This document shows positions 34,952 through 44,110 of a stretch of 64,000 bases of DNA, piece after piece. The notes below the pieces were generated by a model, which did no database searches, was not told the DNA's origin, and was given only the letters and a program-made list of their open reading frames with translations. The stretch comes from Methanobacteriota archaeon. Its GTDB lineage: Archaea; Halobacteriota; Methanosarcinia; Methanosarcinales; Methanosarcinaceae. Position numbers and translations under genes: made by a program. Where the stretch lies: the NCBI GenBank assembly GCA_023399215.1, contig JAEWQJ010000031.1, positions 67,383 to 131,382 of the forward strand. The letters are read 5' to 3'. Numbering within the stretch: the stretch's first letter is position 1; every line of letters begins with the position of its first letter.

Positions 34952-35623
34952 TCACTTCAGTTCGGTTTTTTTCAGTTCTTCCCTGATATTTTCTACAGTC
35001 TTCCAGGACTGCCTGACTATTTCAGGGAACTCTCCTGAGTGCTCTTTTCCCCAGTTCAACAGGAATTCTCTTGTCTTCGGGTCTGAGGGGTAACCGCTGC
35101 CAAAGTCGAGGCCCCATTCTTTCTTAAGTTCTTCAATAAGCTCATCCCTGCGTACCTTCGCAATAATTGAGGCTGCCGATACAACGGGATAAGTAGCGTC
35201 GGCCTGATGCATAGAAATTATCTCTATTTCTTTTGCATGGTCAGGGTTGGTTTTTGCGTACTGCCTGTGGAGGTTGGCTCCAAAACGTTCTGCGTTGACA
35301 TCAGCAGCATCGGCATATAGGAGGTCAGGTTTTAGCTGTTCAAGCACTTTTGAAAAGCAGACCACCATTATTTCGTTCATTGTCATAATTTTCCGAAGTT
35401 CGTCAATCTGGGAAGGGCTGACCTCAAGAATAAAAAAGCCGTCTGCGTGCTTTTTAATCTGGACTGCAAGCTGTTCCCTTTTTTTGGGCGTCAGTTTCTT
35501 GGAATCCGCAACCCCAAGCACTTTGAGAATATGAGCTCTGGATTCCTCAATTTTTACGCCTCCTATGCACATGGGCCCGATTACAGGGCCTTTTCCGGCT
35601 TCATCAATTCCTGCGATCATCAT
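34952..35623 (-). CDS. rnhB: ribonuclease HII
   Basis: Cleaves the RNA strand of RNA-DNA hybrids at single ribonucleotides. The motif GIDEAGKGPVIGP supplies the first acidic pair, YADAADVN the next Asp, and SAASIIAKVRRD follows. The start is placed at the first Met of MMIAGIDEAG (about 223 residues, normal for archaea), with GGAGG 11 bases upstream. The frame remains open 35 codons further, but that extension lacks family similarity. Confidence 0.92.
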   Translation of the reverse strand: MMIAGIDEAGKGPVIGPMCIGGVKIEESRAHILKVLGVADSKKLTPKKREQLAVQIKKHADGFFILEVSPSQIDELRKIMTMNEIMVVCFSKVLEQLKPDLLYADAADVNAERFGANLHRQYAKTNPDHAKEIEIISMHQADATYPVVSAASIIAKVRRDELIEELKKEWGLDFGSGYPSDPKTREFLLNWGKEHSGEFPEIVRQSWKTVENIREELKKTELK

Positions 35624-36251
35624 TTTCCGGCTGCCTCCTGATGTGAAGGAAGAGAGCTTCTTATTATTTATAAAAGTTAGTAAAGGTATAGTTTGCTCTA
35701 CATAACCTCTGAAAAAATGAAAATCCATTTACAAAAGTATTCATAGGTCCGAAAAAAACGGTTAAGAATTCCTTTTTCATTCTTGCTGTATGGATACTCT
35801 GACCTCCGTCTATTCTGGACGCTTTCTGTCCATATGTTGCCAAATTTTTCCAAATTCGCACAATGAAAACTGAAGGAGTGAAATAAGATACACACTAACT
35901 GAAAACTGAAAGAGTGAAATAAGGCAAGCATTCAATAAAAACTAAAGGAGTTAATTAAGATAAACACTCAATACTGCTAAGATTATATAAAAAGTATAAA
36001 GAGGCGCAAAGCTGTGGATTTTAGCTTATAGGATATCTGAGTTTCCAGAACCTGTGATAACGGGAGAAACACAGAGAAACACACGGAGAAACTTTTTGTC
36101 CTGAAAGATTGCTGTCATGATCTGGGAGCAGGACTGCAAATAATACTTACCAAGAGAGATCAATCTTAGCAAGGATCTTTTATAGGTCTTCAAGGTTCAA
36201 CGCAGGATGAAAGCTGTCAACAGTTTATATTAATTATTGCGTTACACTTTT
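35624..36251. other. intergenic region with 36-bp repeats
   Basis: Holds three 36-base repeats (listed separately) and a stretch at 35990-36240 with no gene-like frame, including cacagagaaacacacggagaaac. The short minus-strand frames around 35700-35900 cross the repeats and look spurious. Confidence 0.45.
35866..35973. repeat. three tandem 36-bp units
   Basis: Units start AAAACTGAAGGAGTGAAATA and vary at about a third of positions. The regular length of 36 suggests slippage or a degenerate array. It lacks the spacer/repeat alternation of a CRISPR array. Confidence 0.8.
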
Positions 36252-37490
36252 TCAAACAACAGAGGATTCAGATTCATGTTTCTTTAACCAGATCCCACAT
36301 CCCGAATTTTTCAATGCCAGTGGCATGTATTCCTTCACCAGATCGTGATTCATTTGCCCCATATAGTCATTAAAATATAATATTTCATAATTTTTATTAT
36401 TTATAAGTAATGCCTTTAAAAAGTATGCTTCATTCCATGCAGAACCCCGTTCTAGCCATTCAATAGGGTATTCAAATGGCCAGAAGATATCGTGAAAATG
36501 GATAATCACACCAGGTTTCAGACGGGGAAGTACTTCGGTAAAAATAAAAAGAACATCGCTCCCAAATTTCACAACATGGGAACTATCTACAAACAGAATA
36601 TCCCCACTGTTCAGCTCTTCAAAAAGGGACAAATCTACAGTTTGAACCCCTTTTCTCAAAAGAAGCTTATCAGGATCATCTCGGTCAGACAATAAGCTTA
36701 AAACAAGCTCTGGATAAGGCTCAATAAAGGTAATTTTCGTGTTAAGATTTGAAAACTCACAGGTGTCCAGAGTAACAGTTGACGAATAACCTGATCCTAC
36801 TTCTATAAGCCTCTTTGGTTTAAAGTAATTGATCATGCAAAATAATACAATTGCGTCCCCGTAACTATACCATTCGTCTCCGTTAAAAAAATACCTGGTA
36901 TTGTTCTGCCTGAAACCATCCCCGAACGGGATTACGGAGATATACTTCTGGAATTGTTTTAGTAACTCTATCTGCTTATCACCATTGATCTCAATTCCAG
37001 TTGGGTTCCGGGATTTGTCGATTTTTTGATATAAGTTCGAGATGTTATCCAGATCTGGTAATGGAGAGTAAAAATGTCCTGGAGGAGCGAATTTGATCGT
37101 AGGGCTTATAATATACTTTACACGCTCAGCGTATTCATCAGAGTTCAAAAAAGAGGTTAAAATTTCGTGTTTTGGTACGCCTTCATTCAATAGTTTGATA
37201 TAATGTTCTCTTCCTTCAGGATCAGGCACTCTGCCTAAAATTCTGCTGTAACAATAACTAATAAATTCGTCAAAAGTCTGCTCTGTTTTCAAACTTTCTT
37301 GAGCTTCTACTGCGGGATTTTTTAGGCGCCCTGCATATTCATTAGAGTTCAAAAAAGATACTAAGACTTCGTGTTTTGGTACACCTTTGTTCAATAAGTC
37401 AATATAATGTTTTTTCCCTTCAGAATCAGGAACTCTACCTAAGATCTTGCTATAGCAATAATTGATAAATTCATCAAAATTCTGTCCCAT
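36252..37490 (-). CDS. DUF4214-repeat SAM-dependent methyltransferase
   Basis: About 412 residues. Two tandem DUF4214 units (about 1-50 and 70-120) have FDEFINYCYSKILGRVPDSEG and FLNSNEYA, followed by a class I methyltransferase (Methyltransf_24-like) with IEVGSGYSSTVTLD and FVDSSHVVKFGSD. DUF4214 is common in glycan or lipid-modifying proteins, so transfer to a surface glycan is possible. The ATG used has GGTGA seven bases upstream, and a GTG eight codons earlier is less likely. The two DUF4214 units are very alike, which points to a recent internal duplication. Confidence 0.82.
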   Translation of the reverse strand: MGQNFDEFINYCYSKILGRVPDSEGKKHYIDLLNKGVPKHEVLVSFLNSNEYAGRLKNPAVEAQESLKTEQTFDEFISYCYSRILGRVPDPEGREHYIKLLNEGVPKHEILTSFLNSDEYAERVKYIISPTIKFAPPGHFYSPLPDLDNISNLYQKIDKSRNPTGIEINGDKQIELLKQFQKYISVIPFGDGFRQNNTRYFFNGDEWYSYGDAIVLFCMINYFKPKRLIEVGSGYSSTVTLDTCEFSNLNTKITFIEPYPELVLSLLSDRDDPDKLLLRKGVQTVDLSLFEELNSGDILFVDSSHVVKFGSDVLFIFTEVLPRLKPGVIIHFHDIFWPFEYPIEWLERGSAWNEAYFLKALLINNKNYEILYFNDYMGQMNHDLVKEYMPLALKNSGCGIWLKKHESESSVV

Positions 37491-38224
37491 CCTCAATTCA
37501 CCCAGTGAATCCACTTACTTACTTTAGGAACTTTCCAATTAACTGAAAAATTATAGCATTATACCTTTAACTGTCTTAATACTGAAATTGAAATCACAGT
37601 GTTTGTGTACTTAATTACAGATATCAAGCGAGTAATTCCTGTTCAAACATTCCAGTATTCTCCACATTCGGTCATTTTATTGGCCACCTATAAAAATGCC
37701 GAAAACATTTAAGCATTTATCTATACAAAATTTAATATATATTTGCTTTTTAGGCTCTGAATGTTAATTTAAACTAAAAAGTATTAAAAGTAATTGTTTT
37801 GATCTTACAATCAAGACAGCAATATTAATCTCCAGAACATTGCTGTCCCAGGTGTTTCTAGCTTATTTCTTGTTTCTAGCTTATTTCTTACAATTTTAAG
37901 ACATTCTTCTGTGCCTGCTTTATAAGGAACTCTGGAACAAACTCGCCCCCGTGGCTGTCAATCCAATCGAGTTTTCAGCCTGCAGGCTTTCCAGAGTTTC
38001 AAGATCACACTGAGATTCTTCAAACACCTCACAAACAAAAGCATTAAATCTAAAGTAGAGTATTTTGAGAGTTAAATTATAGTTATTCTCACGATGAGTT
38101 ACACCTAAAAGAAGGGATCTCTAAACATTTTTTAATACATTATGTTCTTGATTCTTTCTAAACATTAAGTGTAAACGTTTACGATTGATATTAGATTTCC
38201 ACATCTCTTGGGGATGAATCACCA
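37491..38224. other. intergenic region with 18-bp duplication and gene remnant
   Basis: Contains GTTTCTAGCTTATTTCTT twice (37854-37889) and a frameshifted coding remnant listed separately. The stretch 38080-38220 is the leader and promoter of pheT. Confidence 0.5.
37888..38075 (-). pseudogene. frameshifted C-terminal gene remnant
   Basis: Two overlapping frames join into a plausible protein end: FVCEVFEESQCDLETLESL, then after a shift near 37962 DWIDSHGGEFVPEFLIKQAQ, ending at TAA. Both parts look protein-like, and the second ends cleanly. No start is present. The family was not recognised. Confidence 0.4.
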
Positions 38225-39862
38225 ATGCCAGTAATTACCTTACAGTACGACGACCTAGAAAAACTCACAGGAACCGATAAGGAAACCATTATAAAAAGAG
38301 CGCCCATGATAGGGGCCGATATCGAAAGAGTTGAAGAGGAATCTATAGATATCGAGTTCTTCCCTGACAGGCCTGACCTTTACAGTGTGGAAGGAGCAGC
38401 CAGGGCAATGCGGGGTTTCCTGGACCTCGAGACCGGACTTTCAGAGTACGAAATAAAGCCTCCAAAGGTTTCGATCTCGGTTAGTGAGGAGATCCTTAGA
38501 ATCAGGCCTTTTCTTGGGTGTGCGGTTGTAAGGGGCATAAAATTCACATCCTCGTCCATAAAATCCCTTATGGACCTTCAGGAAGACCTGCACTGGGGGC
38601 TTGGAAGAAACAGGAAAAAAGTGTCTATAGGCGTGCATGACCTCTCAAACGTTAAGCCGCCTTTCAGGTATCTGGCTGTAGACCCGAGTTTCGAGTTCGT
38701 GCCACTGGACTACACCGAAAAAATGAGCATGACCGAAATCCTGGAAAAGCACCCAAAAGGCACGAGGTTTGCTCATCTTGTCAGGGGTTTTGAGAAATAT
38801 CCAATAATCCTGGACTCAAACGATAATGTGCTGTCCTTCCCGCCTATCATTAACGGGACACTTACAAGTGTGACCGAGCGCACAACCGACCTCTTTATCG
38901 ATGTCACTGGACTTGGAGAAGCCGTATACACTGCCCTGAATATTGTTGTTACCGCCCTTGCAGAAAGGGGTGGCCAGATCGAATTCGTAAAGGTTATCAG
39001 GCCCGATTCCGGAGAACTTCTCCTGCCTGACCTTGAACCGAAGACCAGGTTACTTACAAAGACTGAAGTAAAAGACCTTCTGGGCATGGAACTCTCCATA
39101 GAAGAAATCGTTAAGCAGCTTGAGAGAATGCGCTTCGGAGCAAAAGCCCTTGATGAAGAAACCATCGAGGTAAAAGTCCCTGCTTACAGGGCTGATATTC
39201 TTCATAACTACGACCTTGTAGAAGATATTGCTAAGGGTTATGGATATGAAAATATCAAAGTAAAGATTCCTGAAACTTATACCCCAGGAAAGTCTCACCC
39301 GATTTCCCTGCTTCGCGCTCCCGTAAACGAGATAATGGTAGGGCTCGGCTACTATGAGGTCATGCCGTTTACGCTTACCAGCGAAAAAATTAACTTCGAT
39401 AACATGTGCAGGCCAAAAACGGATGATGTTACCTATGTACTTCACCCGATCAGCGAAGACCAGACAATGATCAGGACAACCCTGCTTCCGAACCTCCTTG
39501 AGATTCTTGCCTTAAATCAGCACAGGGAATTGCCTCAGAAGATTTTCGAGTTCGGTGAAGTCGTAAATAACGAAATAACCGGCCAGCACGTAGCTGCAGT
39601 CTCGATTCACCCGCAGGCCAACTTTACCGAGATCTATGAGATTGTAGATGCTCTGATGAGGGAAATGATGCTTCCCTACGAGGTAAAAGAGTCCGAAGAT
39701 CCCGCATTCCTCGAAGGCAGGCGGGCTGACGTTTATGTCAATGGCAAAAAACTCGGAGTCTTTGGAGAATTCCATCCTGAGGTCATAAACAATTTTGCCC
39801 TTGGATACGCAGTTGTCGGGTTTGAACTTGACCTCAATGACCTCATTGGTAATATTGGTTAA
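38225..39862 (+). CDS. pheT: phenylalanyl-tRNA synthetase beta subunit, archaeal
   Basis: The 545-residue protein is of the archaeal/eukaryal type. An N-terminal B1 domain (MPVITLQYDDLEKLTG, FFPDRPDLYSVEG) is followed by the B3/B4 editing region and a B5 DNA-binding-like domain (VPAYRADILHNYDLVEDIAKGYGYENI). The C-terminal catalytic-like core has YEVMPFTLTSE and LPQKIFEFGEV. It forms alpha2-beta2 with PheS, encoded elsewhere. The ATG follows GGGGATGAATCACCA. The polypyrimidine tract that follows may terminate it. Confidence 0.95.
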   Translation: MPVITLQYDDLEKLTGTDKETIIKRAPMIGADIERVEEESIDIEFFPDRPDLYSVEGAARAMRGFLDLETGLSEYEIKPPKVSISVSEEILRIRPFLGCAVVRGIKFTSSSIKSLMDLQEDLHWGLGRNRKKVSIGVHDLSNVKPPFRYLAVDPSFEFVPLDYTEKMSMTEILEKHPKGTRFAHLVRGFEKYPIILDSNDNVLSFPPIINGTLTSVTERTTDLFIDVTGLGEAVYTALNIVVTALAERGGQIEFVKVIRPDSGELLLPDLEPKTRLLTKTEVKDLLGMELSIEEIVKQLERMRFGAKALDEETIEVKVPAYRADILHNYDLVEDIAKGYGYENIKVKIPETYTPGKSHPISLLRAPVNEIMVGLGYYEVMPFTLTSEKINFDNMCRPKTDDVTYVLHPISEDQTMIRTTLLPNLLEILALNQHRELPQKIFEFGEVVNNEITGQHVAAVSIHPQANFTEIYEIVDALMREMMLPYEVKESEDPAFLEGRRADVYVNGKKLGVFGEFHPEVINNFALGYAVVGFELDLNDLIGNIG

Positions 39863-39891
39863 AAATTAGATTCTCAATTGAGAGGATACTC

Positions 39892-40088
39892 TTCTCTCTT
39901 TTTCTTTTCTTTCCTTTCTTTTTTCCTCTTATATTTTCTCTCTTTTCCTTTTTTCTCTTATATTTTCTCTCTTTTTCTTTTCTTTCCTTTCCTTTCCTTT
40001 CCTTTTTCCTGTTTTTCTTTTCTTCTCTTTCCTTTTTCCTGTTTTTTGTTCCGTTTTCCCGTTTTTCTTCTCTCTTCTCTCTTTTTTA
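39892..40088 (+). repeat. polypyrimidine low-complexity tract
   Basis: Nearly 200 bases of C/T with very few purines on this strand, including a duplicated TTATATTTTCTCTCTTTT and several CCTTTCCTTT words. It lies between the convergent pheT and EVE-like genes, where it could act as a U-rich terminator for pheT. Confidence 0.85.
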
Positions 40089-40090
40089 CT

Positions 40091-40717
40091 TCACTTTTCG
40101 TTCAGCATTTTTTCCATTTCGGCTGCGATTTTTCGGACTTCGGATATCTCTTCAGTCTCAGCTAATCTGTAAGTAAGTTCAAGCAGCCTTTCTTTCAGGG
40201 AGCCAAGTTCATCAAGAGTAAAGTTAAGCTCTTCAAGAAGAACTCCCAGGGTTTTTATCTCAGTTGTCTCTGAAAATTTTTCAGGGTCTGCTTCTATAAG
40301 GGAAAGTGTCTCAGGAGAACTGAGGTCAACATCATATTCTTCCTCGAAATCTCCCTTCGAGATCGTTTTAGACCAACTCACACCCCTGATATGTCTGATA
40401 AAATCACTGATCTGCCGATACTCATAGTCTCCGGTAACTTTTCCAATCAGCATCTCGTTCCTGGTTTTTAGTGGGACTGCCACAAGGTCTCCTTTCTTTA
40501 TTTTTGTGATAAAAGAGTAAATCTCTCCTGTCCAGGCAGAACTACGCTCGTCCTGCATCCCGGGATATTTCTCGAGCATTATTTTCTTTACCTGTGCCTC
40601 ATTTCTAACACCTGACAAATCCGGAAATTCAGCCCACCCTATTGTAATTACACTGTTTTCCAGAATCAGTTCTTCATCTTCCAGGGTGCCTGCAGCTTTG
40701 AGCAACCAGAATTTCAT
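40091..40717 (-). CDS. EVE/Mrr-N-like domain protein
   Basis: The 208-residue product has an N-terminal fold of the PUA/EVE-like kind seen in modified-base readers and at the front of Mrr-type restriction proteins: MKFWLLKAAG, ITIGWAEFPDL, IKKGDLVAVPLK, IGKVTGDYEY. The C-terminal half is helical and coiled-coil-like (LKERLLELTYRL, IAAEMEKMLNEK). No nuclease domain follows. It could read modified nucleic acid or be the remnant of a restriction system. The ATG has GGAGG six bases upstream; an ATG six codons earlier is unneeded. Confidence 0.7.
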   Translation of the reverse strand: MKFWLLKAAGTLEDEELILENSVITIGWAEFPDLSGVRNEAQVKKIMLEKYPGMQDERSSAWTGEIYSFITKIKKGDLVAVPLKTRNEMLIGKVTGDYEYRQISDFIRHIRGVSWSKTISKGDFEEEYDVDLSSPETLSLIEADPEKFSETTEIKTLGVLLEELNFTLDELGSLKERLLELTYRLAETEEISEVRKIAAEMEKMLNEK

Positions 40718-41280
40718 GACCTGCCTCCTTTTCATTTTAATTTTGCCTATTTCTAGAAATTCTAATTATATTCCCAATTTACTATTTTTCAGGTTTTTAT
40801 AATTAGTTGTGCCACAACCGTTGAGCCGCAACCGTTGCGCCGGTTGATCAAAACCGTTGCGCCGGTTTATCACGCCGATAGGTTTGGAGATAAGATTTTC
40901 AAACTCAAACGTTTCTCGGGGTTTTCGCTCAAGCCTTTTTTGAAAAGGGTTGCTGGCAAGCAGTTTTTTGAAAAGGGTTGCTGGCAAGCAGTTTTTTCAA
41001 AAGGGTTGTTTGAAAACGTTTGAGTGACATCCTAGATGCGCTTGCGGTGGTAGTCACCGCAAAAATAGGACAAAGGTACTAATTTCAGTATGTGCCCGGC
41101 AAGCTCAAGAAAGACTCTGAATGACTGAATATCCAGTTCGTTTTCTAATTCTTCGCAGGCTTGAATTTCGAGGACAGAGCTTCCATAGAGTCTATCCGTT
41201 TAGAGTCTGTCTGTTTAGAGTCTGTCCGTTATCTGTTACTGGATATCTGAATTAGTATCAATCGGGGCCTTAATCAGGTG
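40718..41280. other. intergenic region carrying an interspersed palindromic element
   Basis: Mostly repeat DNA (listed separately). The stretch 41030-41280 has short duplicated words (AGAGTCTRTCYGTTT twice near 41188-41230) and no gene. Confidence 0.5.
40810..41008. repeat. interspersed palindromic element with 28-bp tandem repeat
   Basis: The first part repeats AACCGTTGCGCCGGTT words, each a near palindrome, with ATCACGCCGATAGG. The second part holds TTTTTTGAAAAGGGTTGCTGGCAAGCAG twice and a third partial copy. The same blocks recur in rearranged order near 43.44-43.51 kb, so this is a mobile or recombining intergenic repeat family. Confidence 0.8.
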
Positions 41281-42078
41281 TTACTGAAGAAACGATTTCT
41301 CATTCAGAGGTTCGGCTGCTTCCAGATAGTACCTGAAAAGTTCCTTTCCCCAGCATAGTGCTCTTTCTCCAAAAGACAGGATTAACTGGTCCCTTAACTT
41401 TCCATTGTTTTCAAAGAGTTTAAATGCAATGATCTTATCCGTTACAATCAGGGATGGGATTGTTGTCGACCTTCGTGATATAAAAACCCTGGAGTTAACT
41501 GCTCTGGACAGTTTCTCTGCTTCTATACGATTATTTAAAAATAAACGCTGTGCAACACTTTCGGTCATACAGAGTACAATTTCAGCTCCCTTCTCCGCAA
41601 GTTCTGTATAAATTGAAGGAGCTTGAGGGTGAAAATAGGCTGCAAATGTCAGGGTTTCCCTTGAGCTTAGAATACTATCCCGGAGTATTTTTGGGGTTTC
41701 AAAAAGGTGTCCGACGTCAGGTTCCAGTAGCTCGCAGTGTCCTAGTTCACCGATTCTTTCCAGCAGGAACTCAGGAATAGAGCTTAAATCGTGGCTCAGC
41801 CAGTATTCGGTATTTTCTCCTAAGGTCTCAGCCATACTTAGCAGGGGTTGCATATTTTCAACTATTATCTCTCCAATCTCGGACAAACTGTAGATTTTGT
41901 TTTTTTGGGTTATCAGGCCGGAATCTTTCATTTTTTTCATATGGAGCTGGATCGAACTGGCGTTCACATTAAGTAATTCTTTTATCTCATCAACGTCTCT
42001 TGGTTTTTCCTTTAGGAGTAGTAGAATATCTTTTCTTCTGCCTGAAAAAAGAATCAGGTTAAGAAGGCAGTGTTTCAT
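41281..42078 (-). CDS. methanogen winged-helix regulator (DUF1724 type)
   Basis: The 265-residue protein has an N-terminal winged helix (LFSGRRKDILLLLKEKPRDVDEIKELL, SSIQLHMKKMKDSGLI). The C-terminal domain matches the DUF1724-type sensor found in many Methanosarcina regulators, with IPEFLLERIGELGHCELLEPD and CWGKELFRYYLEAAEPL. Known relatives control methanogenic genes. Its target is not evident; the nearest genes are the EVE-like gene and a divergent formylglycine-enzyme-like gene. Confidence 0.82.
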   Translation of the reverse strand: MKHCLLNLILFSGRRKDILLLLKEKPRDVDEIKELLNVNASSIQLHMKKMKDSGLITQKNKIYSLSEIGEIIVENMQPLLSMAETLGENTEYWLSHDLSSIPEFLLERIGELGHCELLEPDVGHLFETPKILRDSILSSRETLTFAAYFHPQAPSIYTELAEKGAEIVLCMTESVAQRLFLNNRIEAEKLSRAVNSRVFISRRSTTIPSLIVTDKIIAFKLFENNGKLRDQLILSFGERALCWGKELFRYYLEAAEPLNEKSFLQ

Positions 42079-42296
42079 TTTTGTTCACTTCCGGTCTCTA
42101 CCTTTGCCTCTATACCAATATCATAAAAACTTTTTGATTATGGACCCTCGGTTTTTAACTATTTTATTGTATTTTATGTTGTATGCAGAGTTTGATCAGT
42201 ACAGTTTTATTGGTTTTAAAAGCAGTAACAACAAAAAAGATAAATCTTAAAGTATATTTCTTGTTCTTATAGTATTTTTTTGGTTCTTAAATCAAC

Positions 42297-43361
42297 GTGG
42301 TGAGAACACTGATTCCTGAAAAAAAATATTCTTCACACTGTAACGGTTCTGAAGAAATTGAACCTCTAAAATCTGACGGTTTGGTTAATAGCTCAATCAG
42401 TAATTCAATCCACAGTTGCGGTGTTCCGGTGAATAGCCCCCTGAACAATGCAGTCCGTAACTCAATGAGTGACTCAATAAATAACCAAGTCAATGACCCA
42501 ATAAGTAGTTCATTGAATAACTCACTGAATAACTCGTCGAATAACTCGTCGAATAACTCACTGAATAACTCATCGAATAACTCACTGAATAACTCTTCGA
42601 ATAACTCACTGAATAACTCAATCAAGAATTTGTCCGGTAGCTCAATAATTAACTCTATTGGAATGGAGTTTATTCTGATTTCTGCCGGAGAATTTAATAT
42701 GGGCTCTCCAATGCGTGAAAAACGAAGAAAACTCTGGGAAAGCCCTGTGCATAAAGTAATAGTCGAAAAACCTTTTTACCTTAGCAGGTACCCGGTCACA
42801 CAGGAACAATGGCAGAAAGTCATGGGTAACAATCCTGCATATTTTAAGGGCGAAAAGCACCCGGTTGAAAATGTTTCCTGGAGTGAGGTTCAGGTCTTTT
42901 TCCGGAAACTTAATGCTCTTGAAAATGTCGATGGAATTTCCCGAATCTACCGCCTTCCAACTGAAGCCGAATGGGAATATGCAGCCAGGGCAGGAACTGA
43001 AACCGCTTATTTTTTTGGAGACGATGAATCGAAACTTTCAGAATATGCCTGGTTTCTGGAAAATTCCGGGTTTGCAACCCATCCGGTCGGCCTGAAAAAA
43101 CCAAATCCCTGGGGGTTTTATGATATTTATGGGAATGCAGGGGAATGGGTACAGGACGAGTATCATATAAGTTACAAAGGCGCCCCGGAAGATGGAAGGG
43201 CTTGGGAAAACGCCATTCCAAGTGTATCCACTCCAGTGAGAGTAAGGAGAGGCGGAGGCTGGAACGGAAATGCAGGCTGCTGTCGGTCGGCTGAAAGACT
43301 TTTTGCGGCTCAGGATAAAAGGTTAAATAGTCTGGGATTCCGGGTGGTTAAGGAGGTTTAA
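42297..43361 (+). CDS. formylglycine-generating enzyme/SUMF1-like protein with NNS arm
   Basis: The C-terminal part (from about residue 123) is a full SUMF1/EgtB-type fold: MEFILISAGEFNMGSP, PVTQEQWQKVMGNNP, VSWSEVQVFFRKLNAL, RLPTEAEWEYAARAG, GFYDIYGNAGEWVQD and VRRGGGWNGNAGCCRSAER. Members oxidise Cys to formylglycine, form C-S bonds, or have lost activity. The first 120 residues are low complexity, largely Asn-Asn-Ser-Leu/Ser from a 12-base DNA repeat. The start is uncertain: tandem GTG codons at 42297 and 42300 without a ribosome site are the earliest options. Confidence 0.78.
   Translation: MVRTLIPEKKYSSHCNGSEEIEPLKSDGLVNSSISNSIHSCGVPVNSPLNNAVRNSMSDSINNQVNDPISSSLNNSLNNSSNNSSNNSLNNSSNNSLNNSSNNSLNNSIKNLSGSSIINSIGMEFILISAGEFNMGSPMREKRRKLWESPVHKVIVEKPFYLSRYPVTQEQWQKVMGNNPAYFKGEKHPVENVSWSEVQVFFRKLNALENVDGISRIYRLPTEAEWEYAARAGTETAYFFGDDESKLSEYAWFLENSGFATHPVGLKKPNPWGFYDIYGNAGEWVQDEYHISYKGAPEDGRAWENAIPSVSTPVRVRRGGGWNGNAGCCRSAERLFAAQDKRLNSLGFRVVKEV
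42495..42625. repeat. 12-bp minisatellite inside SUMF1-like gene
   Basis: About eleven units of AATAACTCAYTG/AATAACTCGTCG encode repeated Asn-Asn-Ser-Leu/Ser. Multiples of 12 keep the frame, so length can vary without breaking the gene. Confidence 0.85.
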
Positions 43362-43435
43362 TTTCCAGTGAAATACAGCATCCTGTGTTTAGGTTTGCCA
43401 GCGATTTTGATTTGGAAAAATCCTGTAGAAACTCT

Positions 43436-43507
43436 CGTTTTCGGTCAAGCCTTTTTTGAAAAGGGTTGTGCCACAACCGTTGCGCCGGTTGATCACGCCG
43501 ATAGGGC
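43436..43507. repeat. interspersed palindromic element, second copy
   Basis: The blocks TCAAGCCTTTTTTGAAAAGGG, AACCGTTGCGCCGGTT and GATCACGCCGATAGGG match the element at 40.81-41.01 kb but in the opposite block order. Confidence 0.8.
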
Positions 43508-43763
43508 TAGGGAATAAAAAGGTGTTCCATCTGCATGGTAAAGATTAAAAGTAATCGTTTCTCCCCGTTTCTCACGACCGGATGAGCCATGAATCTTTAC
43601 TAAAAGTCTGGCCATTGGGATATTTCAGAGCCTGCATCTTATCTAGTAGCCAAGCCGGTAAGGCACATAACTCTTTTGTGAATGGTATCCACTTCAATCC
43701 CTTCTATGTACTTCATTTCTATTTCAAATGAACAAAAAGGGCTTAAAAATCCTCAATTTATAA

Positions 43764-44024
43764 AACGGAGTTAGAAGTGCGGTAAGCAGAAGTTTATTCG
43801 GAAAAGTATGCACTGAAATAAATGAAACCACAGGGACAGGGACAAGATTTGTCAAAAACGTCGCTAAAACCGAATATGGAAAAGAGAAAAAAGCTGCAAA
43901 ATCGAAATATGGGCATATGCAAAGCGCGTACTACAAATATCAAGCAAGGGAAACACACAAAGACAAACTGGCAAACATTAAATTCGATATCGAGAAAGAG
44001 TTATACAAAGATCGGAATAAATAG
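43764..44024 (+). pseudogene. coding-like frame without canonical start
   Basis: Eighty-six codons without a stop translate to a regular, charged sequence with GTRFVKNVAKTEYGKEKKA, YYKYQARETHKDKLANIKF and a C-terminal ELYKDRNK. No ATG, GTG or TTG precedes it in frame except an internal ATG (KYGHM). It may be a gene fragment or start on a rare codon. The family is unknown. Confidence 0.3.
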
Positions 44025-44110
44025 CTAATGAGTTATCTAACATACTAAGTAAACCCGTAAATTATAGGAATAAACAGACAACCTGGGGTCTTAAATTTAG
44101 TAGATCATTT

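Larger units (their letters stand above)
43362..44110. other. intergenic region with repeat copy and coding-like frame
   Basis: Contains the second copy of the interspersed palindromic element and a coding-like open frame (both listed). A short tRNA-like D-arm motif near 43656 does not extend to a full tRNA. Confidence 0.45.

Noticed and set aside
35866..35973. possible CRISPR-like array with 36-base units
   Set aside because: Units are contiguous without unique spacers and diverge at many positions; no cas genes nearby.
41281..42078. Regulator considered as the ModE for the Mo-box-like sites
   Set aside because: Its C-terminal domain is DUF1724-like, without a molybdate-binding TOBE/Mop domain, and it lies far from the island.
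43640..43715. tRNA-like D-arm (GTAGCC...GGTAAGGC) followed by TTCAATCCC
   Set aside because: No acceptor stem pairing, no proper T-stem and a poor anticodon stem; at most a remnant, probably chance.
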